A stretch of DNA of 64,000 nt from positions 2,170,001 to 2,234,000 of the forward strand of contig NZ_CP097127.1 in the NCBI RefSeq assembly GCF_023330665.1, read 5' to 3'. Shown here piece after piece: positions 8,241-17,615 of this stretch. Positions within the stretch are counted from its first letter, which is position 1. Each line of letters opens with the position of its first letter. A program made the translations under genes and the position numbers. Under the pieces are notes generated by a model. The model searched no databases and was not told where the DNA came from. It saw only the letters and a program-made list of their open reading frames with translations. The stretch comes from Conexibacter sp. S30A1. Its GTDB lineage: Bacteria > Actinomycetota > Thermoleophilia > Solirubrobacterales > Solirubrobacteraceae.

Positions 8241-9152
8241 GTGAACACGCTTGTAACAGGGGCCTCTGGGTTCGTCGGCCGCCACGTCGTTCAGATCCTG
8301 CGTGACCGTGGGGACGAGGTGACTGCCTGGGGGCTTGCAGCGACAGACTCCGGCACCACGCCGGTGGACATGAGGAACAGGGAGGAGGTGAGCGCCCACG
8401 ATCTGCGCGACATCGAAGCCGTGATCCACCTGGCTGGCCTGGCCCAGGTGTCCGCGTCGTTCCTTCAGGCCGCGGAGTACGTGAGCAGCAATGCCACCAT
8501 GGAGATCAACCTAATGGAGTCGTTGCTGAGACAGAACGCGTCGCCACGTGTGCTAGTTGTCAGCACCGGCGCCGTTTACGCCGGCGGCAGCGCGCTGCTG
8601 ACAGAGGACTCTGCCACCAGATCGAGCAATCCTTACGTTGTGAGCAAACTCACCCAAGAGCTACTAGCAGCCTATTACCTCGAGCGCGGCGTGGATGTGA
8701 TCATCGCGCGGCCGTTCAACCACGTCGGGCCCGGGCAGCGACCCGGCTACTTGGTGGCTGACATAGCGAGCCAGCTTGCCGCGCTGGAGCGAAACGGCGG
8801 TGGCAGGCTGAGCGTTGGCGACCTCGGCACCAAGCGTGACTTCACCGATGTGCGTGATGTCGCGGCCGCCTATCTGGCTCTGATCTCAGCAGGCCACCGG
8901 GGCGAGACTTACAACGTATCGAGCGGCGCAACACTCAGCGGGGAAGAGATTCTCCACGGCCTCCTGGACCTTGTCTCGGTGCCGATCGAGGTGTTACACA
9001 ATCCCGCTCTGAGGCGGCCAACCGACACGATCGAAGTCCGAGCGTCAAACGAGAAGCTCCGCACACACACCGGCTGGAAGCCAACCATCGCGCTGCCGGT
9101 CACTCTCGCAGATACGCTGGCGTACTGGCGCCAGCAGAGTAGCGACGCATAG
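8241..9152 (+). CDS. NAD(P)-dependent epimerase/reductase, GDP-4-keto-6-deoxymannose reductase-like
   Basis: A 303-aa short-chain dehydrogenase of the extended type. It has the Rossmann glycine motif GASGFVG (residues 7-13), AVIHLAGLAQV, and the catalytic tyrosine/lysine as YVVSK. The block PFNHVGPGQRPGYLVADIA is typical of GDP-6-deoxy-4-keto sugar reductases (Rmd type). The partner enzyme, GDP-mannose 4,6-dehydratase, is encoded convergently 20 bp downstream. Together they would make GDP-D-rhamnose or a related GDP-6-deoxyhexose for a surface polysaccharide. Start is GTG 8241 with a GGGGAG about 12 bases upstream. The exact sugar product cannot be told from sequence. Confidence 0.88.
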   Translation: MNTLVTGASGFVGRHVVQILRDRGDEVTAWGLAATDSGTTPVDMRNREEVSAHDLRDIEAVIHLAGLAQVSASFLQAAEYVSSNATMEINLMESLLRQNASPRVLVVSTGAVYAGGSALLTEDSATRSSNPYVVSKLTQELLAAYYLERGVDVIIARPFNHVGPGQRPGYLVADIASQLAALERNGGGRLSVGDLGTKRDFTDVRDVAAAYLALISAGHRGETYNVSSGATLSGEEILHGLLDLVSVPIEVLHNPALRRPTDTIEVRASNEKLRTHTGWKPTIALPVTLADTLAYWRQQSSDA

Positions 9153-9172
9153 GCTATGGCGCTGCCGAGCGG

Positions 9173-10147
9173 CTAACGGCGCGCGTCACGCAGGAGGCGG
9201 TAATCCGCGTCGACCATCATCCGGATCAGCTCCTCAAAGCCTACAGCGGGCTCCCATCCCAGCCGTTTGCGAGCCTTTCCGGAATCGCCGACTAGATGCT
9301 CAACCTCAGCTGGGCGGATCAGCGACGAGTCCAGGCGAACGTGATCATCGATGGAGAGCCCGGCTTGGTCAAAGGCAACCTCCAGGCACTCGCGCACCGA
9401 GTGCGTCTCGCCTGTCGCGATCACGTAGTCCGCGGGCTCGTCCTGAGAGAGCATCAGCCACATCGCCTTGACGTAATCCCCAGCAAAGCCCCAATCACGC
9501 TTGGCCTCAAGGTTCCCGAGCGACAGCTCGTTACGCAGACCCAGCTTGATCGCTGCGGCATGCCATGTGATCTTCCGCGTCACGAACTCAAGGCCACGAC
9601 GGGGGCTCTCGTGGTTAAAGAGGATGCCACTAGAGGCGTGCAGCCCGTAGGACTCGCGATAGTTGATGGTGATGAAGTGGCCGTAGACCTTCGCCACGCC
9701 GTACGGCGACCGTGGGTAAAACGGCGTCGCCTCCGTCTGCGGCACCTCGAGAACTTTGCCGAACATCTCACTCGATGAAGCCTGATAGAAGCGCGCCTCG
9801 GGACATACCTCGCGTACCGCCTCCAGAAGCCTGGTGACTCCCGTCCCCGTAAACTCTGCGGTGAGCGTGGGCTGGATCCATGACGTTGCGACGAACGACA
9901 TAGCTGCAAGGTTGTAAACCTCGTCGGGACGGCTGGCGCGCAGCGTGTCGACGAGCGAGCGCTGATCCAACAGGTCGCCCTGGTGAAGCATCACGCGGTC
10001 GCGCAGGTGGTCGATTCGGTCAAACTTCTCGGTGGAGGCCCGCCGGACCATGCCGTGCACCTCGTATCCTTGCTCCAGCAGGAACTCCGCCAGGTATGAG
10101 CCGTCCTGCCCAGTGATTCCGGTTATAAGCGCACGCCGACTCGACAT
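9173..10147 (-). CDS. gmd: GDP-mannose 4,6-dehydratase
   Basis: A 324-aa enzyme that converts GDP-D-mannose to GDP-4-keto-6-deoxy-D-mannose using bound NADP. The N-terminal [19 protein letters not shown], the VRRAS cofactor segment, [10 protein letters not shown] with the catalytic serine/glutamate, YGVAK (Tyr/Lys), NHESPRRG and [16 protein letters not shown] are all present and in family order. Length is normal for the bacterial enzyme. It is convergent with the reductase gene, 20 bp apart, so they are not one operon although their reactions are consecutive. Start is ATG at 10147. Confidence 0.95.
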   Translation of the reverse strand: MSSRRALITGITGQDGSYLAEFLLEQGYEVHGMVRRASTEKFDRIDHLRDRVMLHQGDLLDQRSLVDTLRASRPDEVYNLAAMSFVATSWIQPTLTAEFTGTGVTRLLEAVREVCPEARFYQASSSEMFGKVLEVPQTEATPFYPRSPYGVAKVYGHFITINYRESYGLHASSGILFNHESPRRGLEFVTRKITWHAAAIKLGLRNELSLGNLEAKRDWGFAGDYVKAMWLMLSQDEPADYVIATGETHSVRECLEVAFDQAGLSIDDHVRLDSSLIRPAEVEHLVGDSGKARKRLGWEPAVGFEELIRMMVDADYRLLRDARR

Positions 10148-10302
10148 CGAACGCCACAGTAGCGGATGCTGGGCCGGAACTGCACTCCCCGACGCCTGCG
10201 TTTGACGCCTGCGGCCACTCAGTTAGGCTTGCACGTAGGGCTTCGCCGCGTGCGCGTTCACCGTTCACCAGGCTGGTGTGAGACGGCAGGCTCGGAACGG
10301 GG

Positions 10303-10530
10303 TCAGGGGCTGGCGGCGAGTGGTGAGGGTGCCGGCTGTCCGTGACGGACGGCGGTCGTGGCTTGGGTGAGGTAGTCGAGCACCGGCCGGTCTTGAAGGC
10401 GCATCGTTTCGCGGTTCGCGAGGATCCGTTCGATCCAGCGGCTGCCTTGATCAGACTGGGTTCCGCCTTGGACGCGCCGAAGGATGACCGCGGGGCGGAC
10501 CGCTGACTGCTCCCACGCAAAGGGGGTCAT
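10303..10530 (-). pseudogene. IS66-family transposase, C-terminal remnant
   Basis: The translated remnant (about 70 residues) has the C-terminal signature of IS66-type transposases: VRPAVILRRVQGGTQSDQGS, then RWIERILANRETMRLQDRP. The preceding residues, where the intact family has a TNNxAER motif, read TPFAWEQSA and look degraded. There is no upstream transposase domain: at about 10530 the sequence switches to a serine-recombinase remnant in an overlapping frame. This is the scar of an old insertion, not a working gene. Confidence 0.65.
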
Positions 10531-11104
10531 CGGGGCGTTTCGAGTGGCGGATGGTGATGGTGTCGTCGGGCCCGCCGATCAGGACTTCGCGGACAACGAG
10601 CCGCAGGATCCGCTGCTGGCCGGCGGTGCCGAGCTGGTCCAGGCCGTCGGTGAGGCGGCCGAGGAAGCCTTCAGGGTGTCGGCGAGCTGGAGGTAGGTGG
10701 CGGCGTCGTGCAGTTCGGTGTTGAAGTTCGATGTTGAGGCTGTGAAGCTGGGCTTGGAGGGTGTTCTGGCGTGCGCGCAGGACGGGCATCCGGGCACGGA
10801 GCTCCTCGAGCGAGATGAGTTGTTCCTGGTAGGCCTCGATCAGCCGCTCGACCGCGGCGCTGGCGCGGGTGAGGTCGCGCTCGATCGTGTCGCGACGGTG
10901 GGTGGCGGGGTGCTCGGTCCGCGCGGTACTGAGGCGGCGGCCGATCTCCGCGCGAACGAGCTCGGGCTGCTGGAGCAGTCGGCGGACCTCCGCCCAGACG
11001 AGCGGTTCGATCTCATCAGCACGGACGGGGTGGCTGTGGCAGCGTTTGCCGTCGGGGTAGCGCCAGCCGTCCTGGCCGAGGCAGCGGTAGTAGCTGATCC
11101 GCAA
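10531..11104 (-). pseudogene. Large serine recombinase, C-terminal remnant with two compensating frameshifts
   Basis: The translation has the zinc-ribbon/coiled-coil half of large serine recombinases: YYRCLGQDGWRYPDGKRC, then VWAEVRRLLQQPELV, a long heptad-like helix, and LDQLGTAGQQRILRLVVREV. The catalytic serine domain is missing. Between about 10680 and 10725 the frame is shifted: the family-like ELHDAATYLQLADTL is readable only in a neighbouring frame, and the original frame is regained a few codons later. Two small indels therefore cancel each other. It abuts the IS66 remnant directly. The element that carried it may have been an integrative element, now decayed. Confidence 0.6.
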
Positions 11105-11262
11105 GCTGTGAGCCGCCTGCCGCTCAAGCCCGTCAACCCGCGCGGCCAACACCGCGTTCTGCGCCAACTGCCCAACAACCGGCTCGTCCAGCCACTAATG
11201 GCTGAGACGAGCCGCCCCGGAGCTTGCAACACGCACGCATGAATCATTCCCCGCGAAGCAGC

Positions 11263-11419
11263 AGGTTCCTGCTCATCGGACTACGACCCGTTGAACGCGT
11301 ACCCCGAGCACGCCCAAGCCGGCATCCAAAAGTTCTGCTAGGGGTTCTATGACCACGTGCTGCGTAACAGCCACATCCTGCAGATGAGCCCCGTCAACTT
11401 CGAGGTGCTAGCCGCATAG
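11263..11419 (+). pseudogene. Probable transposase C-terminal fragment (IS3-like), with internal stop
   Basis: In one plus-strand frame a short stretch reads HAQAGIQKFC, stop, GFYDHVLRNSHILQMSPVNFE, stop. This resembles the end of IS3-type transposases, where a FYNxxRxHSxLxxxSPxEFE pattern is usual. There is an in-frame stop in the middle and no DDE catalytic core upstream. I regard it as a fossil of an insertion sequence in the polysaccharide island. Family assignment rests on a short motif only. Confidence 0.4.
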
Positions 11420-11585
11420 ATCAACCCTTCACGATCCGGGGGAACCACACATCGGCGTCTGGCTTCATTACCGGACTTCGGTGCTCGTGGTGCAGGACGA
11501 AGCGTCGAGGTGGCCACAGCCGCTATGCTGACGTGCGCGGAGCGAGGTCATCTCTTCGCGCGCTCAGTCAAGGGGTGCCAAGATC

Positions 11586-12776
11586 TTGAGCAGCACGACG
11601 CCCAGCGATATCCAGCCCACGACGCTAGATCGGTCCGTGCCGACGGGGCCAACCGTGTCGGTAGTGATCCCGTGCCTCAACGAGGAGGAGGCGATCAGTG
11701 CCTGCGTGGCGTCTGCCGTCGAAGCACTCGCTAGAACTCGCCTCTCAGGCGAGGTTATCGTTGTTGACAACGCATCCGAAGATCGTAGCGCGGAGCTCGC
11801 CGCGGCGGCCGGGGCTCGCGTCGTGTTCGAACCTCGTCGCGGTTACGGCAGCGCTTACCTGGCCGGCTTCCTAGCAGCCACTGGTGACTACGTCGTCATG
11901 GCGGACGCCGATCTCACTTATGACTTCGCCGAGATCCCGCGCTTCGTCGAGCGCATCGAAAAGGGTGCCGACGTAGTGATGGGCGACAGAATGGACAACA
12001 TCGAGCCCGGTGCGATGCCTTGGCTCCATCGGTACGTCGGTAATCCCCTGTTGAGCGGGCTTCTGAATGTACTGTTCCGCACCGGCGTGCGTGACGCGCA
12101 CTGCGGGATGCGTGCCTTCAGGCGCAGCGTTCTGCCGCAACTGGACCTGCGCACCACTGGCATGGAGTTTGCCTCTGAGATGGTCATCAGAGCGGCAAAG
12201 GCCAACCTACGGATCGAGCAGATCCCGATCACTTATCACCCGCGCGAGGGAGAGTCCAAGCTCTCAAGCTTCCGCGACGGGTGGCGACACCTGCGCTTCT
12301 TACTCCTGCACCGCCCCACTTACCTCTTTGTGCTGCCGGGCCTCGTGCTGCTCATACTGGGTTTGATCGCATCCGCCGTTACGATCGGCCAGATTGCGAT
12401 CTTCGGTCGCGGATGGCAGATTCACACGCTCATCGCTGGGTCGCTGCTCGAAATCATCGGCGTCCAGGTCATCGGCCTAGGACTCTGCGCGCTGGCTTAT
12501 GCCACGTATTTCATGTCTGACGACGAGCGGTGGTTCAACCTCATGCGGGCACGGTTTCGACTGGAGCACGGGCTGGCGCTCGGGGTATTGATCGGTCTCT
12601 CGGGGGTCGGACTGGGAGCCGATGTGGTGGTGAGCTGGATCAACAGTGGCTTCGGTCCGCTTGCGCAGGAGGAACAGGCATTGCTGAGCGCGACCCTGCT
12701 CATAATCGGCGTTCAGGTCTTTTTCACCTCGTTTCTGCTGTCCATACTCGGGCTGCGTAGAGAAGAACGTCGATAG
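11586..12776 (+). CDS. Family 2 glycosyltransferase with C-terminal membrane helices (polyprenyl-phosphate sugar transferase type)
   Basis: A 396-aa enzyme. The N-terminal GT-A domain has VSVVIPCLNEEEAI (residues 25-38), the nucleotide-binding VVDNASEDRS, the metal-binding DxD in VMADADLTYDF and GMRAFRRSVL. After residue ~240 there are four hydrophobic helices. This layout is that of dolichyl/undecaprenyl-phosphate mannose-synthase-like enzymes, which load a sugar on a lipid carrier on the inner face of the membrane. The start is TTG 11586 with an AAGGGG about a dozen bases upstream. It stands alone on its strand in the island. Donor and acceptor are unknown. Confidence 0.87.
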   Translation: MSSTTPSDIQPTTLDRSVPTGPTVSVVIPCLNEEEAISACVASAVEALARTRLSGEVIVVDNASEDRSAELAAAAGARVVFEPRRGYGSAYLAGFLAATGDYVVMADADLTYDFAEIPRFVERIEKGADVVMGDRMDNIEPGAMPWLHRYVGNPLLSGLLNVLFRTGVRDAHCGMRAFRRSVLPQLDLRTTGMEFASEMVIRAAKANLRIEQIPITYHPREGESKLSSFRDGWRHLRFLLLHRPTYLFVLPGLVLLILGLIASAVTIGQIAIFGRGWQIHTLIAGSLLEIIGVQVIGLGLCALAYATYFMSDDERWFNLMRARFRLEHGLALGVLIGLSGVGLGADVVVSWINSGFGPLAQEEQALLSATLLIIGVQVFFTSFLLSILGLRREERR

Positions 12777-13679
12777 CTGAAGCCCTGCCCTCCGCACAGT
12801 CCAACGCGCGAGCATTGGCGCTCTCGCATTCCACGCTGCGACCGAAAGCGGTAGATCCGCCGTTAGAGCACGGCAGCGCGCCTTGCAGGTTGACTGTCGA
12901 CCGGCAGCCCCAATGGCGAGGGAGAGGCCACGGTGATGGTCATACGTCCCGGTCGAAGAGCGCATCGCCGACTCGTATCTCGCTGAATGAGTTCACAGTT
13001 CACGCGGGAGACGCGCCCTGGATGCTCGCGGCGCCACCTACGTCTGAGGTTCCGGGCATCTGTTGTCGCCCACCGACTCGCGCGACAGGTCCAACAGACG
13101 TATGGTGGTTCACGGCGTTCGCGCGGCAGCACCTGTCGGAGGCAAGGTCACGGCGGTTCCCCGTGGACAACGCGCCTGCCCCGGAAGCTGGTTTGTGGCC
13201 GACCCGCGCCCGCGCCTGCCGCCGCCAGCCCGCAGCGGCGTGAATACGAGGCCGTTGCCGGAGTTGGGCCTCCAGAACGGAGACAGGTGAAACGCGTGAC
13301 AGCGGTATCGTTTGGCGAGGCCCCGACCCTAGCCGACGAGCTCTCGACGCGTGTGCGGACTGCCGCTGACGAGCCGCCGCGATTGTGAACGACGCACTGC
13401 GTGCGCTGAGCGTTGGTCTTGGAGAAACCAGTGTCGCTCGCCCGTTCCAGCTTGGCATCAATGGCAATCCCAGGACAGCCATCGGATCTGCAAGCTGCCT
13501 GAGTCGACGATCTCGCGCGTCTATTACAGTGCCCACAAGGTAGCGAACGAGCAGTCCGGCGACATGGCGGCGCACCGGATCGCCGCCGAGATCCTCAACG
13601 CCTCCCACTTACCCAACCGACGTCCGGTTCGAAAGGAGCGGCTGAGCCTCCAATCGTAACCTTGGTCCCGTCGGTCGGC
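12777..13679. other. About 900 bp without a supportable gene
   Basis: Open frames are present on both strands but all are Arg/Ser/Pro-rich and without recognisable motifs. The longest (202 aa, minus, 13000-13608) shows no family pattern. One short plus-strand frame near 13508-13605 has a helix-like composition (VYYSAHKVANEQSGDMAAHR) and could be the end of a decayed gene; I cannot name it. No tRNA-like cloverleaf or obvious repeat was seen. Confidence 0.4.
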
Positions 13680-15182
13680 TCACTGGTGCCGGAGACGCTG
13701 CGTCACGCTCGTCGGGATCGCCGACAACGTGTGTCTTATTTCGGGCGGTAGGATGCGAAGCGCCAGCACTAGCACAAGATACAGGCCCCCAAAGGCAACG
13801 GCGCGCACCAGCGATGGGATAAAGGTCAAGAACATCACTGGCGTCGCGCATGCCGTCGCCAGCAGTAGCCGCAGGACTACACTGGTGCTGGGTCGCGAAT
13901 CGGGGTGCGCGCGCAGAAGCGACCCGACCATGAACGTAGCGACCGTTGTCTCACCGCAGATTGTCGCTATCGCCGCGCCCACAGCGCCGAATGCTCCTGC
14001 GAGGGCAACGGTGCTGCTCAGCGTTACGGCCAGTCCGAGGCCATTAGCCCACAACATACCGCGGTACTTACCCTGCGCGAGCAGGCTAAAACTGCACGGC
14101 ATCAGCGTGAAGGAAGCGATTACGGCGAGCGCCTGGACCTCCAGCACGCCAGTCGCGTGTTGGAACGCCCGCCCACCGAGCAGCAGGATGAAATATCGAG
14201 CGCCCGCCACCATCGTCAGCGCGATGCCGACGCCAGCTGCCACCGACACCTCGAGCAGACGCTTGGTCACATAGCTCACGCGCTCGCGGTCGTCTTGTGC
14301 CGCACGCGAGAGCACGGGAAGGGCGGAACTCGCAACCAATGCGGGAATCGCAGCTGTGGCCATGAAGATGCGGAATGAGACGGAGAAGAGGCCCGTCTGC
14401 TCGGGGTTGCTCACCAGGCTGGTGACAATCTGTGTCGTGTAAGCGTAGACCGTGCCGACCGCGGTGGCGAGAGAGAACGCTGCCGCACCGTGGATGAGCG
14501 AGGGCCAAGCGCGGGGGCGGATCGCAAGCCTCGGGTGGTCGAGGTTTCGTGCGATCCGCAGGGTCACGACAACCAAAATCAGGTTCGTCACTAACAGCGA
14601 GGCCATCAACGGAAGAAGGCCAAAGCCTGCGAGCGCTAGCCCGATCAGCAAGCTCCCCCAGATCGCCTGTCTGAGCAGTTCCAAACTCGAGACCACAGTG
14701 AGACGGAGGTCGTTTATCAGCGGAAGCCACATCGTCTGTGCGGATATGAGGGGGACGATTCCGGCGGTTGCGAGCACAACCCCTATCAGGATCGGTAGCT
14801 GATAACCAGCCGCGACAGCGAAGCCTGCCGCCAAGAGAACTCCGAAGGTGGCCGTCGTAACCCGCAACCCAAATATGTCGCCCATGATGCGAGCCCTCTC
14901 AGTTCCATGTCGGGACGCATACTCGCGGGTTGCATAATTCCCCATACCCGCATCGACGAGTGTCGTGGCAACCGAAGTCACCGACATTGCGGATGTGTAG
15001 ACGCCGAAGCGTGCCACACCCAGGCGACGCGCTAGAACCACGGTCCAAAGGACCGAGAGGAGTACCATCCCAGAGTAGGCGAGCACCCGAGCGACACCTC
15101 CTCTAAGGAGCAGGCTGCGCTCGGAGTGATTCTGACCCGCGTCTCCTGGGGTGCGCGCAATCGGTTCGGGCTCGTTCATCAT
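13680..15182 (-). CDS. Oligosaccharide flippase, Wzx/MATE-like
   Basis: A 500-aa polytopic membrane protein with about 12-14 hydrophobic helices and few charged loops, the pattern of the polysaccharide-biosynthesis flippase group (Wzx, MOP superfamily). The first helix begins with VARVLAYSGMVLLSVLWTVVLARRLGVARFG, and the MGNYATREYASRHG loop after helix 2 is typical. It would move lipid-linked oligosaccharide across the cytoplasmic membrane, fitting the glycosyltransferases on either side. ATG 15182 is the start, with a second ATG following it. It is separated from its neighbours by 180-900 bp, so it is probably its own transcription unit. Confidence 0.87.
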   Translation of the reverse strand: MMNEPEPIARTPGDAGQNHSERSLLLRGGVARVLAYSGMVLLSVLWTVVLARRLGVARFGVYTSAMSVTSVATTLVDAGMGNYATREYASRHGTERARIMGDIFGLRVTTATFGVLLAAGFAVAAGYQLPILIGVVLATAGIVPLISAQTMWLPLINDLRLTVVSSLELLRQAIWGSLLIGLALAGFGLLPLMASLLVTNLILVVVTLRIARNLDHPRLAIRPRAWPSLIHGAAAFSLATAVGTVYAYTTQIVTSLVSNPEQTGLFSVSFRIFMATAAIPALVASSALPVLSRAAQDDRERVSYVTKRLLEVSVAAGVGIALTMVAGARYFILLLGGRAFQHATGVLEVQALAVIASFTLMPCSFSLLAQGKYRGMLWANGLGLAVTLSSTVALAGAFGAVGAAIATICGETTVATFMVGSLLRAHPDSRPSTSVVLRLLLATACATPVMFLTFIPSLVRAVAFGGLYLVLVLALRILPPEIRHTLSAIPTSVTQRLRHQ

Positions 15183-15359
15183 CTGCTGTTGGCCCGTCGG
15201 GCGATGCTCTAGTCACGTTTGCCGCCGCGTGACCTCTCCGGCGCGGCCGGCGGTCATGCGGATGGACCATTTGCGAGGCTACTCGGTTGACGAGACTTAG
15301 GTCTGGCGCCAGGCTTTGGAGCGGCCTCCCTGACGCGAGTATGCGATACTAATTGGACT

Positions 15360-16478
15360 TTGGGCGACGCTCAGCCACTGGCGATAGGCATCGACGCTCG
15401 CGCTGCCACCGAGGTGGCAGGAGGCCGGGGAAGGGTCGTGCGGGAGTTGATCAGAGAGCTTGCCGCTCGCGCTGACGATTACCGCTGCATTCTGTATGCG
15501 CGTCGATCATGGTCAGGCGCACAGCTGGACGAACGGTTCCGGTGGCATCTCGCGAGGGCGCCCGATCCCTGGTGGCATCTGCTCACCGCCAGAGCCGCCA
15601 GTCGCGAGTGCACGGTGTACCTCTCAACCAACTCGTACCTCACGCCACTCCTCCTTCGCGGTCCGGCCGTCTCGATCGTGTACGACATGGTTCCTTTCGA
15701 GCCTGCAATGAGGCCGAGCCGGCGTTCATCGCTTATCGAGCCTCTCACGCTGGGGTTCGCGGTGCGTCGATCGAGCACAATGCTTTGCATAAGTAAGACG
15801 ACCGAGAGCGCATTGATCGAGCGCTTCCCGGCAGCAATCGGGCGAACAGCCGTGGCGCTGCTGGGTTCCACCCTGCCCGCGTCACAGCCGCCGGCAGATG
15901 AGATTCAAGCGCTACCCGAGCCGGGCTTCGTCTTAGCGGTCGGGACTCTCGAGCCTCGCAAGAACCTACCCCGGTTGGTTGAGGCGTACCGGATGCTCGA
16001 CGAGGACACCCAGCGGCGACACCCGCTGGTGGTAGTTGGCGCGATCGGCTGGGAAACCGGCGAGACCCTCAGTGCCCTGCGGTCACTTGGCGATCGCTGC
16101 ATCATGCTCGGCTACGTGTCTGATATGGCGCTCGGCGAGCTGTACCGTCGCTGTGGTGTGTTCTGTTACCCGTCGCTTGGCGAGGGGTTTGGGCTGCCCG
16201 TGTTGGAGGCCATGAGCATGGGCGCGGCCGTCATCACTTCCAATCTGACGGCACTGCCCGAGGTGGGTGGCGATGCTGCGTACTATGTCGAGCCCCGGCA
16301 GGCCGCGAGCATCGCTCAAGCGCTGGGCCGCCTGCTGGCGGATGAGCAGCTCCGACTGGACCTCGGGCGCCGAGCCCAGGTACGCGCTCAAGAGTTTTCT
16401 TGGGAGCACTTTACCGACCAAACGCTCGCGGCGTTGCGGGCAGCAGCCGAGACTCCCTCTCAGCGAACACTCCAGTGA
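15360..16478 (+). CDS. Family 4 glycosyltransferase
   Basis: A 372-aa GT-B enzyme. The N-terminal domain starts IGIDARAATEVAGGRGRVV, the pattern of mannosyl/rhamnosyl transferases acting on lipid-linked glycans. The C-terminal domain has VLAVGTLEPRKNLPRLVEAY and the E-x7-E donor motif in LGEGFGLPVLEAMSMG (residues ~278-293). It is retaining by family. The first codon in the frame is TTG 15360, just after a TATGCGATACTAAT stretch that resembles an extended -10 element, and there is no clear ribosome site; the start is therefore uncertain. Acceptor unknown; part of the surface glycan island. Confidence 0.87.
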   Translation: MGDAQPLAIGIDARAATEVAGGRGRVVRELIRELAARADDYRCILYARRSWSGAQLDERFRWHLARAPDPWWHLLTARAASRECTVYLSTNSYLTPLLLRGPAVSIVYDMVPFEPAMRPSRRSSLIEPLTLGFAVRRSSTMLCISKTTESALIERFPAAIGRTAVALLGSTLPASQPPADEIQALPEPGFVLAVGTLEPRKNLPRLVEAYRMLDEDTQRRHPLVVVGAIGWETGETLSALRSLGDRCIMLGYVSDMALGELYRRCGVFCYPSLGEGFGLPVLEAMSMGAAVITSNLTALPEVGGDAAYYVEPRQAASIAQALGRLLADEQLRLDLGRRAQVRAQEFSWEHFTDQTLAALRAAAETPSQRTLQ

Positions 16479-16694
16479 TCCTCAAGCGCCCGCCCCGGGG
16501 TCGGTGCTTACCGATCAGATTCGCCGTTCGCAGATGGGGGTAAGCCGTTCGCGAGCTTGAGCCGTAACGGCTGCCAGTGCCGGTCTTACGCTCCGGAAGG
16601 CGATGAGGCGTGTGCAATGCGGGAGCCGGGCGGGATCACACTCAGGTCAGCAGCAGTCACCTGTGCGCGGTAGACAAGGCGTGACGCGATCGAA

Positions 16695-17615
16695 CTACCG
16701 AAACGCATTTGGAAGGCCGGTGAATCGCCGTTTCAGCGACAGTGGGATGCGCCGGTGGTTGAGACCTGCAAGTAGACCGAGCATTTTGGCAAGCTCGTAG
16801 ATGGCGTTGTAAGGGATCAGCCTCGCCTTTCCTGTGCGCCAGAGCCACCAAACCTCACCCACGACGTAACGTGCCGCCCGGCCGCGCAGGACGCTCGCTG
16901 AGTGCGACTCAGCCGTCATATACGCGCGCTCAGCCGAAACACCCGAGTCGAAGAAGCGCCTGAACGCTGCGAGCAGGGTATAGCTGTGTGAATGACGAAC
17001 AGGCGCGTGTGGTTCATAGATCAGGTCGTAGCCAGCTAACAGTACACGTCGACTCCACTCTTGGTCTTCGCTCATCACGATGTCGGACGAAAACGGGAAG
17101 CGCTGCCAGAGTTCGCGCCTGATAGCTGAGTTCACGTTCGAAAACAACGTGGTGTCCATGCTCACCTGGGCGACGCTGCGTGCACGCTGGCGGCGTCCAT
17201 TCGGGCCGTACATGAAGTTCAGAAAGTAGACCTCCGCAGCGGCCGCTTCGGGATGCGCGAGCTGTCGACCGTAGACGCCTGCCACGTTCTCGTCGTCTCG
17301 TAGCGGAGCGACCAGGGCGCTCAGCCAGCCAGTTCCCATCGGCAATGCGTCCTGGCTAATGAAGACGAGGATGCGGCCGTGAGCGTGCTCAGCGCCGAGG
17401 TTGCGCGATCCTCCGTGTGTGAACTCTTCGGGTGGGATCCGGAGAACCGTGGCTCCGTGACGTAGTGCTGTCTCAACGCTGTCATCCGATGATCCTGAGT
17501 CGACGGCAATGATCTCTACAGGCTCATCTATAATCTGGGCGTCGATTGCCGCAAGACAACGAGCTAGGTCGTCCCCGCCATCTTTGACCGGAATCACAAT
17601 CGACAGCACGAACAC
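16695..17615 (-). CDS. Family 2 glycosyltransferase, rhamnosyltransferase-like
   Basis: A 306-aa GT-A enzyme. It has LSIVIPVKDGGDDLARCLAA at residues 4-23, IIAVDSGSSDDSVE, FTHGGSRNLGAEHAHG and ILVFISQDALPM (the DxD equivalent is QDA), then MSEDQEWSRRVLLAGYDLIY with the conserved ED and an HSHSYT motif. This set is typical of rhamnosyltransferases that extend O-antigen-like chains. The start is GTG 17615. A perfect 14-bp inverted repeat lies 40 bp upstream, inside the probable leader. Cytoplasmic or membrane-associated; no membrane helix is visible. Confidence 0.85.
   Translation of the reverse strand: MFVLSIVIPVKDGGDDLARCLAAIDAQIIDEPVEIIAVDSGSSDDSVETALRHGATVLRIPPEEFTHGGSRNLGAEHAHGRILVFISQDALPMGTGWLSALVAPLRDDENVAGVYGRQLAHPEAAAAEVYFLNFMYGPNGRRQRARSVAQVSMDTTLFSNVNSAIRRELWQRFPFSSDIVMSEDQEWSRRVLLAGYDLIYEPHAPVRHSHSYTLLAAFRRFFDSGVSAERAYMTAESHSASVLRGRAARYVVGEVWWLWRTGKARLIPYNAIYELAKMLGLLAGLNHRRIPLSLKRRFTGLPNAFR

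Noticed and set aside
7797-8429. A 210-aa open frame on the minus strand before and across the start of the reductase gene
   Set aside because: Low-complexity composition, no motif, and it overlaps a well-supported gene on the other strand.
10451-11167. The 238-aa frame taken as a complete serine recombinase gene
   Set aside because: It lacks the catalytic domain, has two compensating frameshifts and runs into an IS66 remnant, so it is treated as a pseudogene.
13000-13608. A 202-aa minus-strand open frame in the gap after the first GT2 gene
   Set aside because: Arg/Ala/Ser-rich, no recognisable domain or credible start; typical of chance frames in GC-rich DNA.
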